A stretch of DNA of 64,000 nucleotides from assembly GCF_027744825.2 (NCBI RefSeq), contig NC_071334.1:44130437-44194436 (forward strand). Reading direction: 5' to 3'. Origin of the DNA: Synchiropus splendidus (Eukaryota > Chordata > Actinopteri > Syngnathiformes > Callionymidae). Both the position numbers and the translations under genes were made by a program. This document shows positions 11,601 to 26,600 of this stretch, piece after piece. How positions within the stretch are numbered: position 1 is the first letter of the stretch; every line of letters begins with the position of its first letter. The notes under the pieces were generated by a model. It was given only the letters and a program-made list of their open reading frames with translations. It was not told the DNA's origin and ran no database searches.

Positions 11601-14600
11601 AAATCCGCAATCCAGTTTCATGCTTCCATGAAACTGCCAAAACACAATACACGCTGTAACATTTGGGAAAATAAACAGAGAAGAACAAATTCACATGGGG
11701 TCGTAATTGATCAAAATAATCTTTTCTTTTTTTTAAGCATAAAAAATATATTGTCCTTTGCCTGCAATAACTTGTTAACTGATAACTTGTATTGTATATT
11801 TTTTGTTACCCAAATTTCAGAAAAAAAATCAAACACATGACATAATAATTGAAGTTAATTGTTATAAAAAGCCACTTTTGTAGGCAGTATTGTAAAAAAA
11901 AATCATTGAGAATATGCTGCAAATTATTTTCTTCTTCAAGTTGTACTGATAATAATCTGGGGGAAAGTGTTTCATTGCCACTCAAAACTATGCTTCATTG
12001 AAACTTTCAGGGCTGAATGGAAACACAACTAACAGTGAAATCATTGTAATATATCATATTTCACACAGATCACAGTGGATTCTAATGTGAGACTTGCTGG
12101 CTGTCATCACCATCCAACTATAAGTTAACTATGTAGCACGCAGAGTGCGGGAAGCTGCTCTGAATTTATTCATTCTCTTTATTTATTTATTTTTAATCTG
12201 CTTTAAGTTTTGGTTTTATTTAAAGCACCTTTTGAGCAAGGTCTTCTTGGTGCTAGACAAATAAATATAACTATGTAGCATGTTGTATTTTCTTAAATAC
12301 AAATGTGAAAGACATGTCTTTCCCATTTTTTTTTTTAATCATTTTCAATGAGGCATTGACTGACCGTTCTCTGTTCCGGTGAGCTGAGCCAGGATTCTGA
12401 AGGAGCGAGACTGGGAGGTGCCACCGCGAGGATGCCAGTCCTCCGTGTCCTCGATCAGACGCTTCTTACTGGCATCGTTGAGAGGAGACGCGGGAAGCTG
12501 CTCTGAATCGGCTCCGGCTTTCCTGCACAGTGATGACACGTGTCACTCACAAAACAAGGCTGAGCGTGATTTAGTACGATCACACATCACCACAATTAGT
12601 CAGCAACAATTGACCGCGCTGAAGACAAACAGCTCAGCGGTTAATCGTGACGCTTCTACTCCTACGCAGTGAGGTTGTGACTCTACATTTACCTCCGGGG
12701 TCTAAGAGGCGGAGGGCTTCTGCAGGCAGGAACAAGAAAAGGTAAAAGGGAAGAAAATCATGAGCGTCACGATCAATGGAAGGAAATGAGCCACGTGTTG
12801 TGTAACGACCTATACTTACTTCACAGTTTCGTTTGAGTCGCTAGTTAAAGAGAAGTCAGGAAAACGATTTAACAATCATCATCACAGAAGCGTGGAACTC
12901 CATGAACTCAACGTGAGCGCAGCGTCTCACAGGATGTGCTGACAGTGTCTCACCACCAGGTGGGGCTAATGCACTTTATTACAAGAGCACGCGACTGTGA
13001 AATGACTCCAGGTATTCGCCCTCACAAGGAGGACGCACTCAAGACAAGGTTATATATATAACTTAATGACAATTTTTATTATGGAAAAAAATCCAAGGCT
13101 ATCAAATGACACTGTCACCAACTGTGTTGGGAATCACTAACTGATTTATTAAGATGAGCGGATGGAAGACCTAAGTAATTGAGGGACACTGGTTCCATAC
13201 TACATAGTTCATGGGGGTCATGAATGACACAAGGTGGCAACGTTTTAAAAACTACTAGGTAATGAGTCAAGCAAAACAGTCAGCAGCTGGCACTGCTGCA
13301 ACAGGAAGTGGGAGTCCAGACATAACAGTCGGTCTTTTAATTCCTGGAGGCAAAATCTAGCACACTGGTCTGTGTGTTTCACATTTAAAAAAAAAAAAAA
13401 AACAGAACCTACAGCCCTCCTCAACCTCTGATTCATTCCACAATAACACCTGTGTTTCCCCATCGATAGAATCTGAAATTAGTTAGACTTTGTCACATCA
13501 CAAGGTCAGAAATGCCTCCAGGTTTGTTCCCCAGGCCTTGAATTTGAAAGGTGATTTAGATTTAGATCCGCAACAGCATTATGACCATGCTGGTTATTTT
13601 TCTAGTCTGCTTTTATGCCTAAGTTTCTGTTTTCTTTAAATCACCTTCAGAGCGACGTCTTGTTGATGCAATACAAATAAAAAATTACAGTTGTTTTGAC
13701 AGCGGGATGAACTTCACAGTTAAGTATTTAAACAAGCCTGATGCTGACTGATGATTTACACAGTCATCCTTCACACCGCTTTAGTTTCTCTCTTCAGAAG
13801 ACTGAGCCGTGAGAATCATCATGGTTCCTGCAGGGTCCATCAGAGAGCCGGTTTAAAAATTTCTACATCAGTAATGTAATTTATTTTTATTATAATTTTT
13901 GGTCTTAATCCAATTATTTGCCTAATCCAATTCAATGAAACATTTAAAAAAAAACATGTGGTCCTCCATAAAAACTCTCATAATCCGAATATCATTTTTG
14001 ATTTCCATTCCCTCGATTACTCAGTTTATGGGTGTTAGCAGCTGCCACGTTACAAACACCTGAAACTACAGTGCTATTTTGTTCCGACACAATGTGCTGG
14101 TGGCGATTATTTACATTCTCAAAGAAAACCTTTGACCTTAGTTTGAGCCTTGGTGGTGTTAAGTTCTTTGTGTCTGTGTGGAGGTGATTAGAAACAAAGT
14201 CTGCACAATTACAAAACCTGTCAGTCTATTTTTGTCCCGAGCTGAGTAAACTTGGCAGTGATTTGTTCGGGTCTTGAGCACACTGACAACAGAAGCAGCT
14301 GATGTGGGACAAACAGTCGACGTCAGCGGCCCGGCGTGCTGACAGCCGGGGCGCCTTGTGCACATAGTGTTATTTAACATGAGTCATGCTGCAACTGAGA
14401 GGCAGAAATGTGTTCACAGGGACACACTATAAAAAGTTAGTGGTCCTTGGAATGAGCCTGTGTTATGAGCAGATGAACACATGCGCCATCTCCAGAAGGG
14501 TGCAAGCATACTTGTAGGTAATCATAAACCAGAGAGGCTGTACTCGCATTCCACATGATTAGATAGCAACTGTTGCAGATTATTATGATTATTCACACAG

Positions 14601-17600
14601 CACTAACTTGTTGTCTGTCACTCCATCCTGGAGGGGGGGAAGAAAGAGGACAAGGAGTGAGGCTCTACAGCAGTGAGAGAAGAGCTGAGAGAGTAAAGGC
14701 AAGTCTTGAAATATGAAGGCCCTTCTGAGAGAATGTGATGAGACAAACACACAAACATGCCGCATATATATGATTAATCTTAGACGCAGCATTATATATC
14801 TTATATAATAATAGTCATGTTAGAGGTGAAGCAAGGCAGACATTATAAAGGGTTTAATCTTTGAAACTCCAGTCTGCTTCTAACATTCATTAGTTCAGCA
14901 GGTAACGTCGCAGTTCTTTTGTTGTTTAATCGAAGTTGCATTGTTGCTGCTTTATCACGTTGCCAGGGAATAAGTCATACGTGGTCTTTAATAATTTACG
15001 TATATGTTGTGATATGTTTGTATTGCTGTATAACCTCTGCTATGTGTTTAGGGTTGTGTTACAGTTTCACAGTGGCATTTTCTGCATCAGTATTTCTGTC
15101 GTTTTGATAGCAGCGATACTTCTGTGCCACCGTTGAGTTACATTACATGTTGCTGTGAGGCAGTTTTTATTTATATTCATTTACTTTATTTTAGGTTGTA
15201 TTTTTTGTGACAGTACACAGAACTAGTATTAAATATACCACACATTGTTACTGAGGTTTATCTCTGTGGTTGAACTGCAGCACATCTACTGCAGTGCAAA
15301 ATTGCCTTACATGCTTGAGAATAGATGCGGTACATTCCAGATGTTTCATTCATCAAAATTCTACTCTTCTACATCTGTGTGTGCATTGTGTCACAGAGGT
15401 GGAGATTCAATCGCTAGAACAGCAAACACTAAAACAGCCAGTTATTACGACAGATGAAGTGGACAAAATTGCTGAAGCACTTTAGTGAAGAAAAAACAAT
15501 ACATTTGGTCCCAAGTGAGTGAGACATCCAGTGACACAAACTCTACGGGATGGGGGTAAAACTATGTTCCATCTGGCACACTATGATGACGCAACCTAGT
15601 GTGTCATGTGACTTTCTTTATGCAAACACCCCGGTGGTAAGTTCATCGTGGAACACAAATTTCTTGCATTTAAATTCATATTTAAAGTAAAGGTAATTAA
15701 ACAACATGGACATAAAAATATATAAATAGATATTTTTACATTTTTTATTGTTTCTATAAAGATATTATTTGGTCGCAGAACAGGAGAAAAGTGATCATAT
15801 GTTAACTAAAACAATTTTACATAGATATTTTCTCCCGGTTTATTTATATTTGCTGTCAAGGCAAGTATCTTTTATTTTCTCATGCATTCCAGTTCTTTCA
15901 GTTATGGCTGATTTAGTTTAGCTGAGTTATAGTGTTTAAATGCTTTTTTTTTCTTTTTACGATCCATTGCTCTTGTGTTGGAGTGCCACTGATGCTTTAG
16001 TCATTGCCACTGTGTGGTGCTGCAAATTTTGTAGCGCTCTTTAATATCTTTGTTAGTGCACCGTTCCTCTCTGCTGCGCTACTGCTATGATGCGTTACAG
16101 TTATGTTTAGGTTTCTCACACTGTAGCTCAAATTCTCGTCCTTCTTTCCTCATCCTTGCCATGTCTTCATCCATACGTGTCTGTACAGTAATTTGTCATG
16201 TGATAACTCCTTGAAACAAAATCCACTCTCTTTCTGCACCTTGTAGTGAAATAACTACCCACTGATAACTTTTGGACGAACAAAGAAGCCGGCGTCAGTT
16301 TGTGTGTTTTCCTTCCAAGTGTATATTTATACAGTGATGCTGTGAGATGTCTACAAGCAGCAGTTGATTCAATGCAGACTTCAGCCACATGATGTACAAG
16401 AAGGGGTCTCGAGAGTAAACTCACAGATCCAGTGAAGACTGAAACACTTCCTCAGTATTGTCTTATTGTCTTAAGGAAGCATGGCTCCCTCAGGAGCACA
16501 CAGTGTTATGTGAAAATTCCATTTATTTGGCACCTGAGGGGAAACGGGAAGGTGCAAAAGAAAACATGACCTACCCATTGAGCTCTGACAGGCCTTGGCT
16601 CTCCAGCAGGCCTCGTCTCTGCCCCATGGCCACCTCGCAGGCATTGACATTGGAGTAAAGGTTGATGGGGGTGTTATAGACAGAAGGCTGCGGGACATTA
16701 GGATTGGAGGAAGGGGCTGTGAGTCGGGCCGGAGAGGAGGAGGAGCTGGATGAGGAGGATGAAACGGACGGGGAGGTGAAGCGTGTGGGACTCGGCCTGC
16801 TGAAGGTTTTGGTTGGAGATGAGTCTGGAGCGGTGAGGCTGGACTTGAGCGGAAACGGTGGCTGTGGAGCCTGAGAGGTTGCAGCCGGCAAGAAAGCGGA
16901 CGACTCAGAGGGGATAGAGGCGACTTTGGGTGGGGTATGAGCAGAAGACGCCGTCACCACGCCGCCGCCGCCAAACGGCCGTGCGGTCTTGTTGAACGCT
17001 GGGGTGGCCTGATTCGATGGCGTGGGGTTAGTGGCGGTGTGAGCTATGGGTACAGGCTTAATGATTTCTTGATGGTCGTCCTGGGAGAACGTGGGGACAC
17101 ACAGCATGCACATTCCACTCAGAGAGGCAGCGTTCACAAACACATGGCTCAACGCAAAGTGTTTTCTGAGTAGCATATTTGTTCACTCGACATTAGATCG
17201 ATGCCCATAATAGAAAGCTGAAAAACAACATCTAGCTACACCTTGAAAATTTCCATATACCACTGCTTATCCAAGTTTGGGTTGCAGGCGAAGCAGCCAA
17301 GGCGTTCCCAGGCCAGTCCCTGGGCCTCCACCCAGATGGACAAGACCAGAGGCAAAAAAGATGTACCACTGCAACAAGCTTCTCTCGATGATGTTGGCGC
17401 CCTGGCTGTTATATTTTGAGTCACTCCCGGATGACTGAGCTCCACACATCGTCATTAGGTCAATGTCCAAACAGCAAGCTGAAAAAAGTGATTTCGGTCA
17501 TCTGTGTATTGTGTTCTTTCGGTCTCTACTCAAAGGTGACCAACAAAGATGAGAGCAGAAATGTAGTAAATCGACCAGTAAATTGAGAGCATTGCCTTTC

Positions 17601-20600
17601 GGCTCAGCTCTTTCTTCTTCCCCATGACAACAGACGGCCATTTGGTCTAGTGTTCCATCTTTCCCTCAATGTGAATGAGAGCCTAAGATACTTGAGCACC
17701 TTGAAAACTTGTTTCTGAAAACCCTGCCAGGAGAAAAATGGATTCCTTCACAGCTAATATTCCAAACTTCATAATCACAAGGACAGTGGACTCAGCAGGG
17801 GATATTCATGAATTCACCTTACAGCAGTCCCAAAACTAGCATTATGGTTCCTGTGAAAATAGTGAATTAAACGGATACAGAACAAACACAATAACTCAAC
17901 ACGAGCTACCTTGACCTAGTTTCAGTTTTTTTATCATTCCAATTATTGAGCTTCATTTAAACATCGAGTGAACAAACATGCTCCACACCCATGAGAAGTT
18001 CAGCACACAGTGATCACTCCAGTAAGTTACATGCAGAGCGATTGTGAGTCGCAACATCCTCTCAGAAGGGCACCGTATTTGCTTGCTTTACATACAATAT
18101 TTCAAATATTTACTCTGGCTTAGAAAGCTAAACTTAAGCTACATACCTTAGCTGGAGCATCTTTGTTGGCAATCTGGGGTCTGTTGAAACAGAAAAAAAG
18201 GTGTAAGAAAAACAATAATTATATAGTAATAAGTTGCATTACAGTTCATAAAAATCAAATGTCCAGACAGGAAAATAAATCGGATGGATGGTAAAGTACA
18301 GGGAGCCACATTTGGACAGGGAGCTTTGGTTTGTGGTTAGTGGTAAATTCCAGTCACCTATGAAGTATCGTTTTCTTATGTGGTGAAATGAACGGTCTTA
18401 TTTTGGTTGTGCCTGTTTTGCATCAAGGCCGTGTCGTGGTCAGAAGCATGGGGATCACAGACGGATTGTGCAGCACACACGAAAAGCTACATTTCACAGA
18501 GTCCCCTCTACACAGGTTTTGGTCGCCACTTCTTATGAAATGATGGAACAATTTCCAGGATAGAGGCTCTAGTGACACCTAGATGCTTGTAGAGTTCACT
18601 CCACAAAAAAGAAACAATCACATCACCCTCAAATTCTGTGCTGTCAGCTGAGTTACCTACATTAATGGGCTCTAATCACGCAAACAATGTGCTCCTTATT
18701 CATCATGTGAAAACAAAAAGCGAGACAAAAACAGGGAGTGATTCAGCAGAGCTGGTTCCAGACCAGCAGCTTCGGTATGTCCGCTGGCCCCCATCCTTTG
18801 TTTGCCATATTAGGAAATCAGTCAACAAACACTCAAGCATTTCCTCTCTGGCAGCGCTGAGCCTGGCACTTGACGATTATGAAGCCCCGCCCTTCACCCA
18901 GATGTTGGTGTCACTGTGGTTCTACCATCATGGAGTTCCACAATGCCGTTATTATATGCACTTTCCAGTCTGGCAGCATTATTGGTGGTGGAGGAGCCAA
19001 AGAAAGCGAGGAAATGTGAAACACCAGGTTCCATTTGTTTATAATAAGACCCAGTTCACAGTGTGTGTCTGCCATTGATGGTACAGTGTCACGGTCTGGG
19101 TGGGTTCACTTGCTATCTCTTTCCCTAAAGCACAAACTGAACAAACACATTATAGGGTGGTCCTGGGAACATCTGCTCTGCTGAGCCCCTCGCTGGGCTC
19201 TTGCTCATTCTCCGTGACCGTTGGGACCTGCTTTCCTTTGGCAATCAGCGAGAGAAAAACACTGCTTGCGTACAACAGCACTCATGACCGTGTTTGCTTT
19301 TGTGGCCACATGTGTGAAGAGATAAATACACAGATCACGGATGATGGCATGAGAGGAGACAACTCGAGACGCAATTGTTCCTCAGACTCTAGCAACATGT
19401 CGGGGTCAAGATCTGATGAACAGGCGTGTCAGTCTCAAAGCCCATGAGCCAAAGCTCTTCATGACATCATTTTCTATCATGACTTTCTATTATCAAGAGA
19501 AGATCCTCATCAGTTTTTTTTTTCTGTGAAAGTCAAAGACGTTTAGCTTCTTCTGCTGGCCTAACCATAACTTTAGTTCCAAGCAGCAAAGCACATTACT
19601 TGTGCCCCGGTCAGACACTCATTTTCTCAGTCAATTGGAGTCTTCCGCACAGTTGCAGCATCCTAATCTAATCAACATGTCATGGTCACTTGATCACACT
19701 TATCTGGATAAGACACGACTGACTGCGGTTATGGAGGTATCACCCAAAAAAATGGCACAGTTAATTTAATAGTGCTGTGTTTCAGCTCAGACAATAATAG
19801 CCTCCTCTGTGCCCATTATCCGCAATGAAAGGTCGAGAACTAAACTATGAAGAGGTTAGCTGGAGGTGACATGTTTCCTCCATCTCCTCCCAAGTCAATA
19901 AAAGCAGACTGAAGACATTTAATGAAGAAAATGTGAAAAATCTATACGCAAAACTGCAGACCCTAGCGCCGTCAGAAGGTGACAGCCAGGATACACACTG
20001 CCGAGCAAATTGCCAAGCCACAAAAATCTGTTGTACATTTGTGAAGTCTGACTCACAATATCTGCACTCAGAACCTTTGAGGGAGGACATTTAAGGAGGA
20101 CCACTAAGGATGTACAGTGAGCTCTCGCAGTGGAAACAAGAGTGGGCTCAACAGCATCAGCATTTCATATTCCATTTCAACAACAATTCAACAAGCTCTC
20201 GGCCTCTAACCTCTTTCTTGTGCCACATACTGTAAACAAACGGGAAGTTAAAAAATGTCTGCAGTCATCAGCAGTGTTTTTGGTGTCCCATCAGACTTAT
20301 TTCATGGCCCACCGAGAGACCCTCTTGGGTACTCCACGCATGAGCCTTAAACCACTATTTTACCACTGATGTTTGGATGGATGTTTGGAAATGTGTTTCA
20401 AATCCAAGCTGAAAATATTTTTTTAAGTATGTGTGTGAGAGACAAATGTTTAAACATCACGGGACATTGTGAAAACTGTTTTCCAGATTTACAACCCAGT
20501 GAAATTGCGGAAAGAAAGCAGTGATGGAGAGAAAAAAAAAAAAACACAGAAAAGTCAACAGAATTCCAACGAAGAGTTGTGGAGTCAGTGGGAGTAGAAA

Positions 20601-23600
20601 ATAGCTTCTTTTTTCTATATTTTGTTTTCATGTGCGGTGAACTGTTTCACCCGGTGGCATAATTCACAGCTTGTGTCTGACATGTGACGTATCCTGTCTC
20701 TCTTAATTTCCCCTCTTCCTGCTATTTTCCCAGACAGCAAGCTTCGCGAAACTCAGTCAGACCCAAGGAGGTTTCAAAGGAAGACATTTAAAGCAGAATG
20801 TGAATGTTATTCAGAGAGGTTATAAACTTTTCACCAGGCAGCGTGCTGACATCAGTTGCCTAGATACTAACATGGTTGGCCTATGTGTCTGTGTGTGTCT
20901 GCTGTCCGGACACGTGTCCAGCAGGAAACATGCACACTTGTGCCTATCAGCCGTCACATGAGTCTCAATGATGGTGCCTTTGCCTCTGCGTGCCAAGTCA
21001 TGTCAGCACAGTTTAACACTCCGATAACTCCCCTGTAATGTGCACGTTCACCGACACACGTGTAGGAGTCAAGGAAGGACTTCTGCTCTGAAAGTACAAC
21101 ACATGCAGGGAAGCAAAAGAGTGAACGAAACAAATGGTTCATGGTGGATACAAGTTTGTGATAGTTACGGTTGCATTTCATATTTGAGCGTAGCTTGATT
21201 TAACTGATATCATTGCCCTACACTTGTTTTATTTATATAAATCAAATAGAATTTGAAAATCCATGTGACATGACATGACTTAAAGTGGTAGTTTGGGCAT
21301 TAATGTCAAGCCCCAAACTGCAAGTTTGTAGACCCCACCAGTTTAAATAACAAATTTCCATTGCCTTAACATGAGGGATACGTAATTTAAAACGAAACGA
21401 AATTTTGCAAATCTCCAAAAAGATTGTTTCAGTGGTCATTCAGTGATCCAGCAATAGATGTGGTTGGATTAATGGATTCTCATATTAAACATCGGGCACA
21501 AAGAATTGACAGTCTCTTCCAACCACACAACCTCATTCCCTCCTGAAAACCACAGCGGCAAAAGGTCACTCTCCATGGAAAACTGACAAACTTGACATGG
21601 GTTCTTGTATCTAGTTCTGGCTGATCCGAGCTGATGGGTATTATTTTTGAGGTTTTAAAACCAGGTGCAGACGGCCACAACTTCTCTCGGGGGAACTCGG
21701 CTTCATTACGCTGAGCTGCATATTTCAATGACAATAAATAAACAGCAATTTTCATACTTTCCAAAGGCTACTTCCCACAGCCGCCTTGTGCAAGCAACTG
21801 CTGGCTCCTGTGCGACGAGGTTTCCATGAGGGCACCAAACAGATGCTGACGATTAGCCTAAAGCCGGTGGTTGACGATTATTAATCAAAAGATTACATTA
21901 TACGTTTATAGCAGGAGACACCCTCACACATGAAAGTGATCAGCAAAGCATGCTTTTGAAAAGCTGTTGCCTTATATTTGAACTGAAACGAGTGTGGTCC
22001 TTCCAGTCAGGCCTCGTGTTTCTCTTCACTCAGCGGTGATTAGACGTATTAGAGGTCCAGCTTTTCACTGAAAACTCAAGAGGCTGAAAGCAAAAGTTGA
22101 GGTGCTTCCAATTGAAAGGATGAAATCGCTGGTCCAGATTCCAGAGTATCATCTTGCTGCTGTTGTAGCTGTAACTTGCTTTTTCCAAACTTTTTTTTGA
22201 GCGACTGTGACGTCTGTGTGTAATGCATTTATTGCTGCCAAGAACTTGGGATACTTTTTGTGTTTATATAAATCCCCAAGAAGGAGGACAGTGAGAATGT
22301 GAGCGACACACCTCTTTTTATGGGTCTCAAATACAGCAAAAAAATAATATCATCTGGCAACACATAACTAAGAATATTAGATAATAATTGACTGTTATGT
22401 TTACCAGCGCTAAGGAGGTTATGTACTTTTCTGTCCGTCAACATTAAATGACACTTTCAAAAAAGGTTTACAATGGGACAGAGAACTCCATTTTGGTGGC
22501 ATTATCATCTGGAACCTGAAATCTTTCAAAAGAGTCTTCAGAATCTGGCAATTTGTCGGAAAAAAATACATAACAACCCAAAAAACAGCTGGATAATTCC
22601 ACAAGGCTGTGGCACCAAAATGTGTTCCACGTTTTAGGATTGCTAATGAATATTGCTAAGCACTGGGGAATTGAGCGGTGAAGGAGGACATGAGGTTTGA
22701 GAGAAGAGGAAGCAGAGAACAGGGTGAGATGGAGGAAGATGATCTGCTGTGGCCACCACTGAAGGGAGAAGCCGAAAGGAAAAGAAGAAGAAGACTGGCC
22801 AACTGAGGGTAAGGCTAATTATTTTCACAGCTTCTGAAAATTTCTTGAGGCAAGGCTACACCATCACAGCCTTACTCCCATTGTGTGATATACAGACAGT
22901 GGGAAGTGAACTTTCCCATCCAACACACTTTAATTGACGCACATGTTCCGCAGCGTGTCACATAAAAAAAAAAAGACGGAATTCGCGGTTAGGTAAGCCA
23001 TGAGAAGCCGTTCATTTTGTTCTACACATACTGCGTGTTATTTTCTATTTAAATTCCCTAAGAAGGATAAGCATTTCATTCACAGTGACCTGCTATAAGG
23101 GGCCATGTACAACAACCCATTCCAGAAGTCATCAGTTTTTGGCAGAAGTGAAGCCGGGAAAAATGGGTACCTACATCGGGAACCACCTGAATGGACTAGT
23201 ATTAGTGGTGAGCTGTAAACAATGACCTCATAGGCGACTAATAGCCTAGGTTGAACAAGCCTCAAATGTCAATCACATCAGGTCGCACTGTGAGGGAAGT
23301 TAGAGAGGTCAGTGCATTTCATGACAGCATTTCTAGAGCACTTCCTCATGTTTGTTTTGTCTTTCTTCTTCTTTTTTTTTTTTTTTTGGTATAATGCAAT
23401 CCTTGCTTCTCAGATTTATAAAATAACCATTTTCAGGTTTGCCAGTTGCACTTGACAGTCAAGGCAATATGCTCCACAAGAGCTTCCCACTGCTACAACT
23501 TCATTCTCCAAAAAAAAAAAGTACTGCAGTTCAGTGGACGTGTACAGCCCCAAACATAGGCACACACATGTCTGATTTACAAACATTAACACATTTAACC

Positions 23601-26600
23601 CCTAAATAAAACTGACAGAACATTCTCTGTGATGCTACAAGCACTGCCAATTTCTCCTGTTGTTCTGATACTGTGAAGGCACTTGGATGTTACTACGACC
23701 AACCATGCTTCAACAAAGCAAACTAAACATCAAGGCCATAAATGTCTTTATGAGCCCCACTTAAACAGGAAACACAATACATAATGTGAAATATTTATTA
23801 TATAAAAGACATTTAAGTCAGGAAGAACACACATTATCAAATATTATTAACAGACAGCAATTTAATGATATAAGTCTCATCTACTTTTGTTTACCTTACC
23901 AACCTATTTCTCTATAAAATCGTGACAGAGATTAGAAAATCCAATTCAGTGTAGTAAAAAGCAAACAGAGGGGCCTTATTCATATTCCTGAGAGGAAGAA
24001 TGTTCTTAATTGTCTTCCCACTGGAACACATGGAAAACAAAGCTGATCTGAACAGTAGTGGCAGTTTCAGTAAACATGCCACTCTCAATTTAACCAACAG
24101 GATGGTGAACTCAGAGCTTCTTGAAACACAAAACAGACTAAACATGGTTCCTTGCAATCATCCAGATGGTGGCTTCTTCACAAGCAGAGAAAAACCTGAC
24201 GGCAGATATATTCATTGAGGGTGCAGAAAGGAAAGCCTCTGCCTCTAGAAGTTCCTCTTTTGATTCCACGTCCTTGTTCTGATATCAAGACTGAGGCCAC
24301 TATCAAAACCACAGGAAATTTCCGGCCAAACAAAAACACATTTCTCGTCACCTGGCAACAAGCAAATAACAAATTGTCATCATATCGCTGAGCTCTGACT
24401 GGCGTGGCCACAGAGAGGAAGCCAAAACAGTTTTGATCAATTATATAATCTTTGTTTTTTCAAATAACATGCTTCTAAACATGGTTGTAGCAAAGTTGTT
24501 AAAGACATATAGTGGGTGTTTACAAAAGGATTATGAATTACATTAATAAAATGGTGAGAGATTACATTACATGCTGAGAAACGTATCGAAAACTGAGTTT
24601 TTGTTGGTGCTTGCCGGCAGATTCAGAAGTGGACCTCACTTGAGTGAAAGTGGGCTGACTGATCACGTTTAAATAGATAGTTGCTGCTGAAAATCTGGAG
24701 AAAATCTTGACTGTAAGTCACAAGACATATGCTGCTGCAATACAGCCGAAGCGCAAGGTGCTGCCCCTTTTGATTTACAGGTCACTCGCTTTTCGTGGCA
24801 GTCATTGGAAATCAAAGAAAGTCACTCTTGGAAAGTTCTCCAGGACATCTGTGGCAGCGAGTAAACAAATCCAGCTCTGATGATGCACTACAACATGTTA
24901 CACCACAACCCCAGCCCAGAACGTTCTTGCAATCACTGCCAAAAAAAGGAACTGTTGTGGTAACAGACATAAAAATATTGACAAGCTGTTTTCACTTTAG
25001 ACACATAATACGCTCTGTCAATGTAGCATGGGGCATGTTGATGTTGGGGCCATCACTCTGGGGTGAACAGGAATGTGTAGCTATGTAGCAATGGTGATGC
25101 GATCATTGATGTCATCTCATCATTGATCTCATATGCATATTAATACAGTGAAGAAATTATTGTGAGGAAATTATGCTTTTTAACATGTCTACAAGTTTGT
25201 ATTAGATGGTGATGCTGACTCTTGATGGTGTAAGCCTCTGGGAACTGTGTTGATGCTGACCCACTGCTTGTTTTGAAATGCATATTTACCTATTGGAGGA
25301 GCTCGATGACAGCAAGCGGTTACATAAACTGCTGTCGCATTAATCATTGGATGGAATGTTATTGTAACCCAGCCAGTCTTATCACAGACAATGAGGGTCG
25401 TAAATCAAACTGGTGGAGACAGAGAGACGACATGTCGTTGACTATCCTCTTTTTTTCAACTTAAATGATGAAAAATACTTGATTTTACATGACATTATTG
25501 TGAGTGAGATATTGAGACGACCTGCTGCGACTCGGCCCTCTTACAAGCTGACTCTCACTTGACTCCCGATCATGTTTGAGCCATTACGACGCAGCCAGAA
25601 CTACCAACAAATGACACGATTTCTAGCAATGTGTTGCTGTCGTTCAGAAGGGTCTTATTTGTTTTAGCTCACATGAACTGTGAGCAGAAATGTTTGATGT
25701 TTTATTCGATTACATGCAGCTGTGGGACAAAGCTATTTTAGGAGCCTTTTCCCACGATTTAAGTGCAAGGACACTTCGGTTCCTCTTTCATGTGGTAATG
25801 GGATGACAGCATGTGGAAACCAGGCTCCCAGTTTTGCTGTCAACATGTTTTACAGCTTGGAAAAAATTGGCACTTTGATTTCACGGCATTGTCTCAAACG
25901 CTGAGGCAAATCTGGATTACACTTGAGACCAAAATATGTTCTGTGTTTACCTTGTGTGCTTAGTCACTGAAGAGGATTTATTAGACACAAGCTGATCTGC
26001 TTCCTGCTGCACACTCACCCATCTGGGTAAAAACTGTCACACCACTTCCTGAGAGTTGATCCATGTTATTGTTAATTATGAATTATTTCACTGTATTTCC
26101 TCTGATTGTTGTGTTTCTACAAATGCTTGTCACGTAGAAAAATGAGAGCCATGGTTTTGCCATTCTTACGAAACATCTTCACAAATGAAATGATCCCATA
26201 AACTGCTAAAGAAGTGCTCTAATTTGTGCAATTATGAGTTTTAATAGCAGTCATTTATCAGCACTTGTTCAGCAATTTTCCTGGTGAAAAGCGCTGAACA
26301 AATACAGTGGTACCTCGGTTTTCGAACGTCCCGGAATTCAAACAAAAATTTCGAGATTTTTTTGCTTGGGATTTCGAACGAAAATTCAGAACTCGAACGC
26401 TCCTGAAAAAAATCCTGAAAAAATGAGTATAACGCAGCCTCTGTATGCAGACGTGTCCCGTTAGCTACATTTACTGACTGTTTTTTCTTCATACTGAGGT
26501 GTAAAACCTTTCCTGTCTCCGCATTGGACGGTGGTAGAGTGTCACAGGGGAGGTGCTCCTCGACACCTCCGAGGCTGGAGCGCGCACTCCAGGGTTTGAT

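Larger units (their letters stand above)
10150..12364 (-). other. pdlim5: pdlim5 introns around the alternative terminal exon
   Basis: Besides the exons at 10901-10997 and 11541-11568 and the AATAAA at 10720, I see only AT-rich intronic sequence. Confidence 0.7.

Noticed and set aside
18638..19078. 146-codon plus-strand open frame in the pdlim5 intron.
   Set aside because: No recognisable domain, no flanking splice-consistent exons, composition like intronic DNA.
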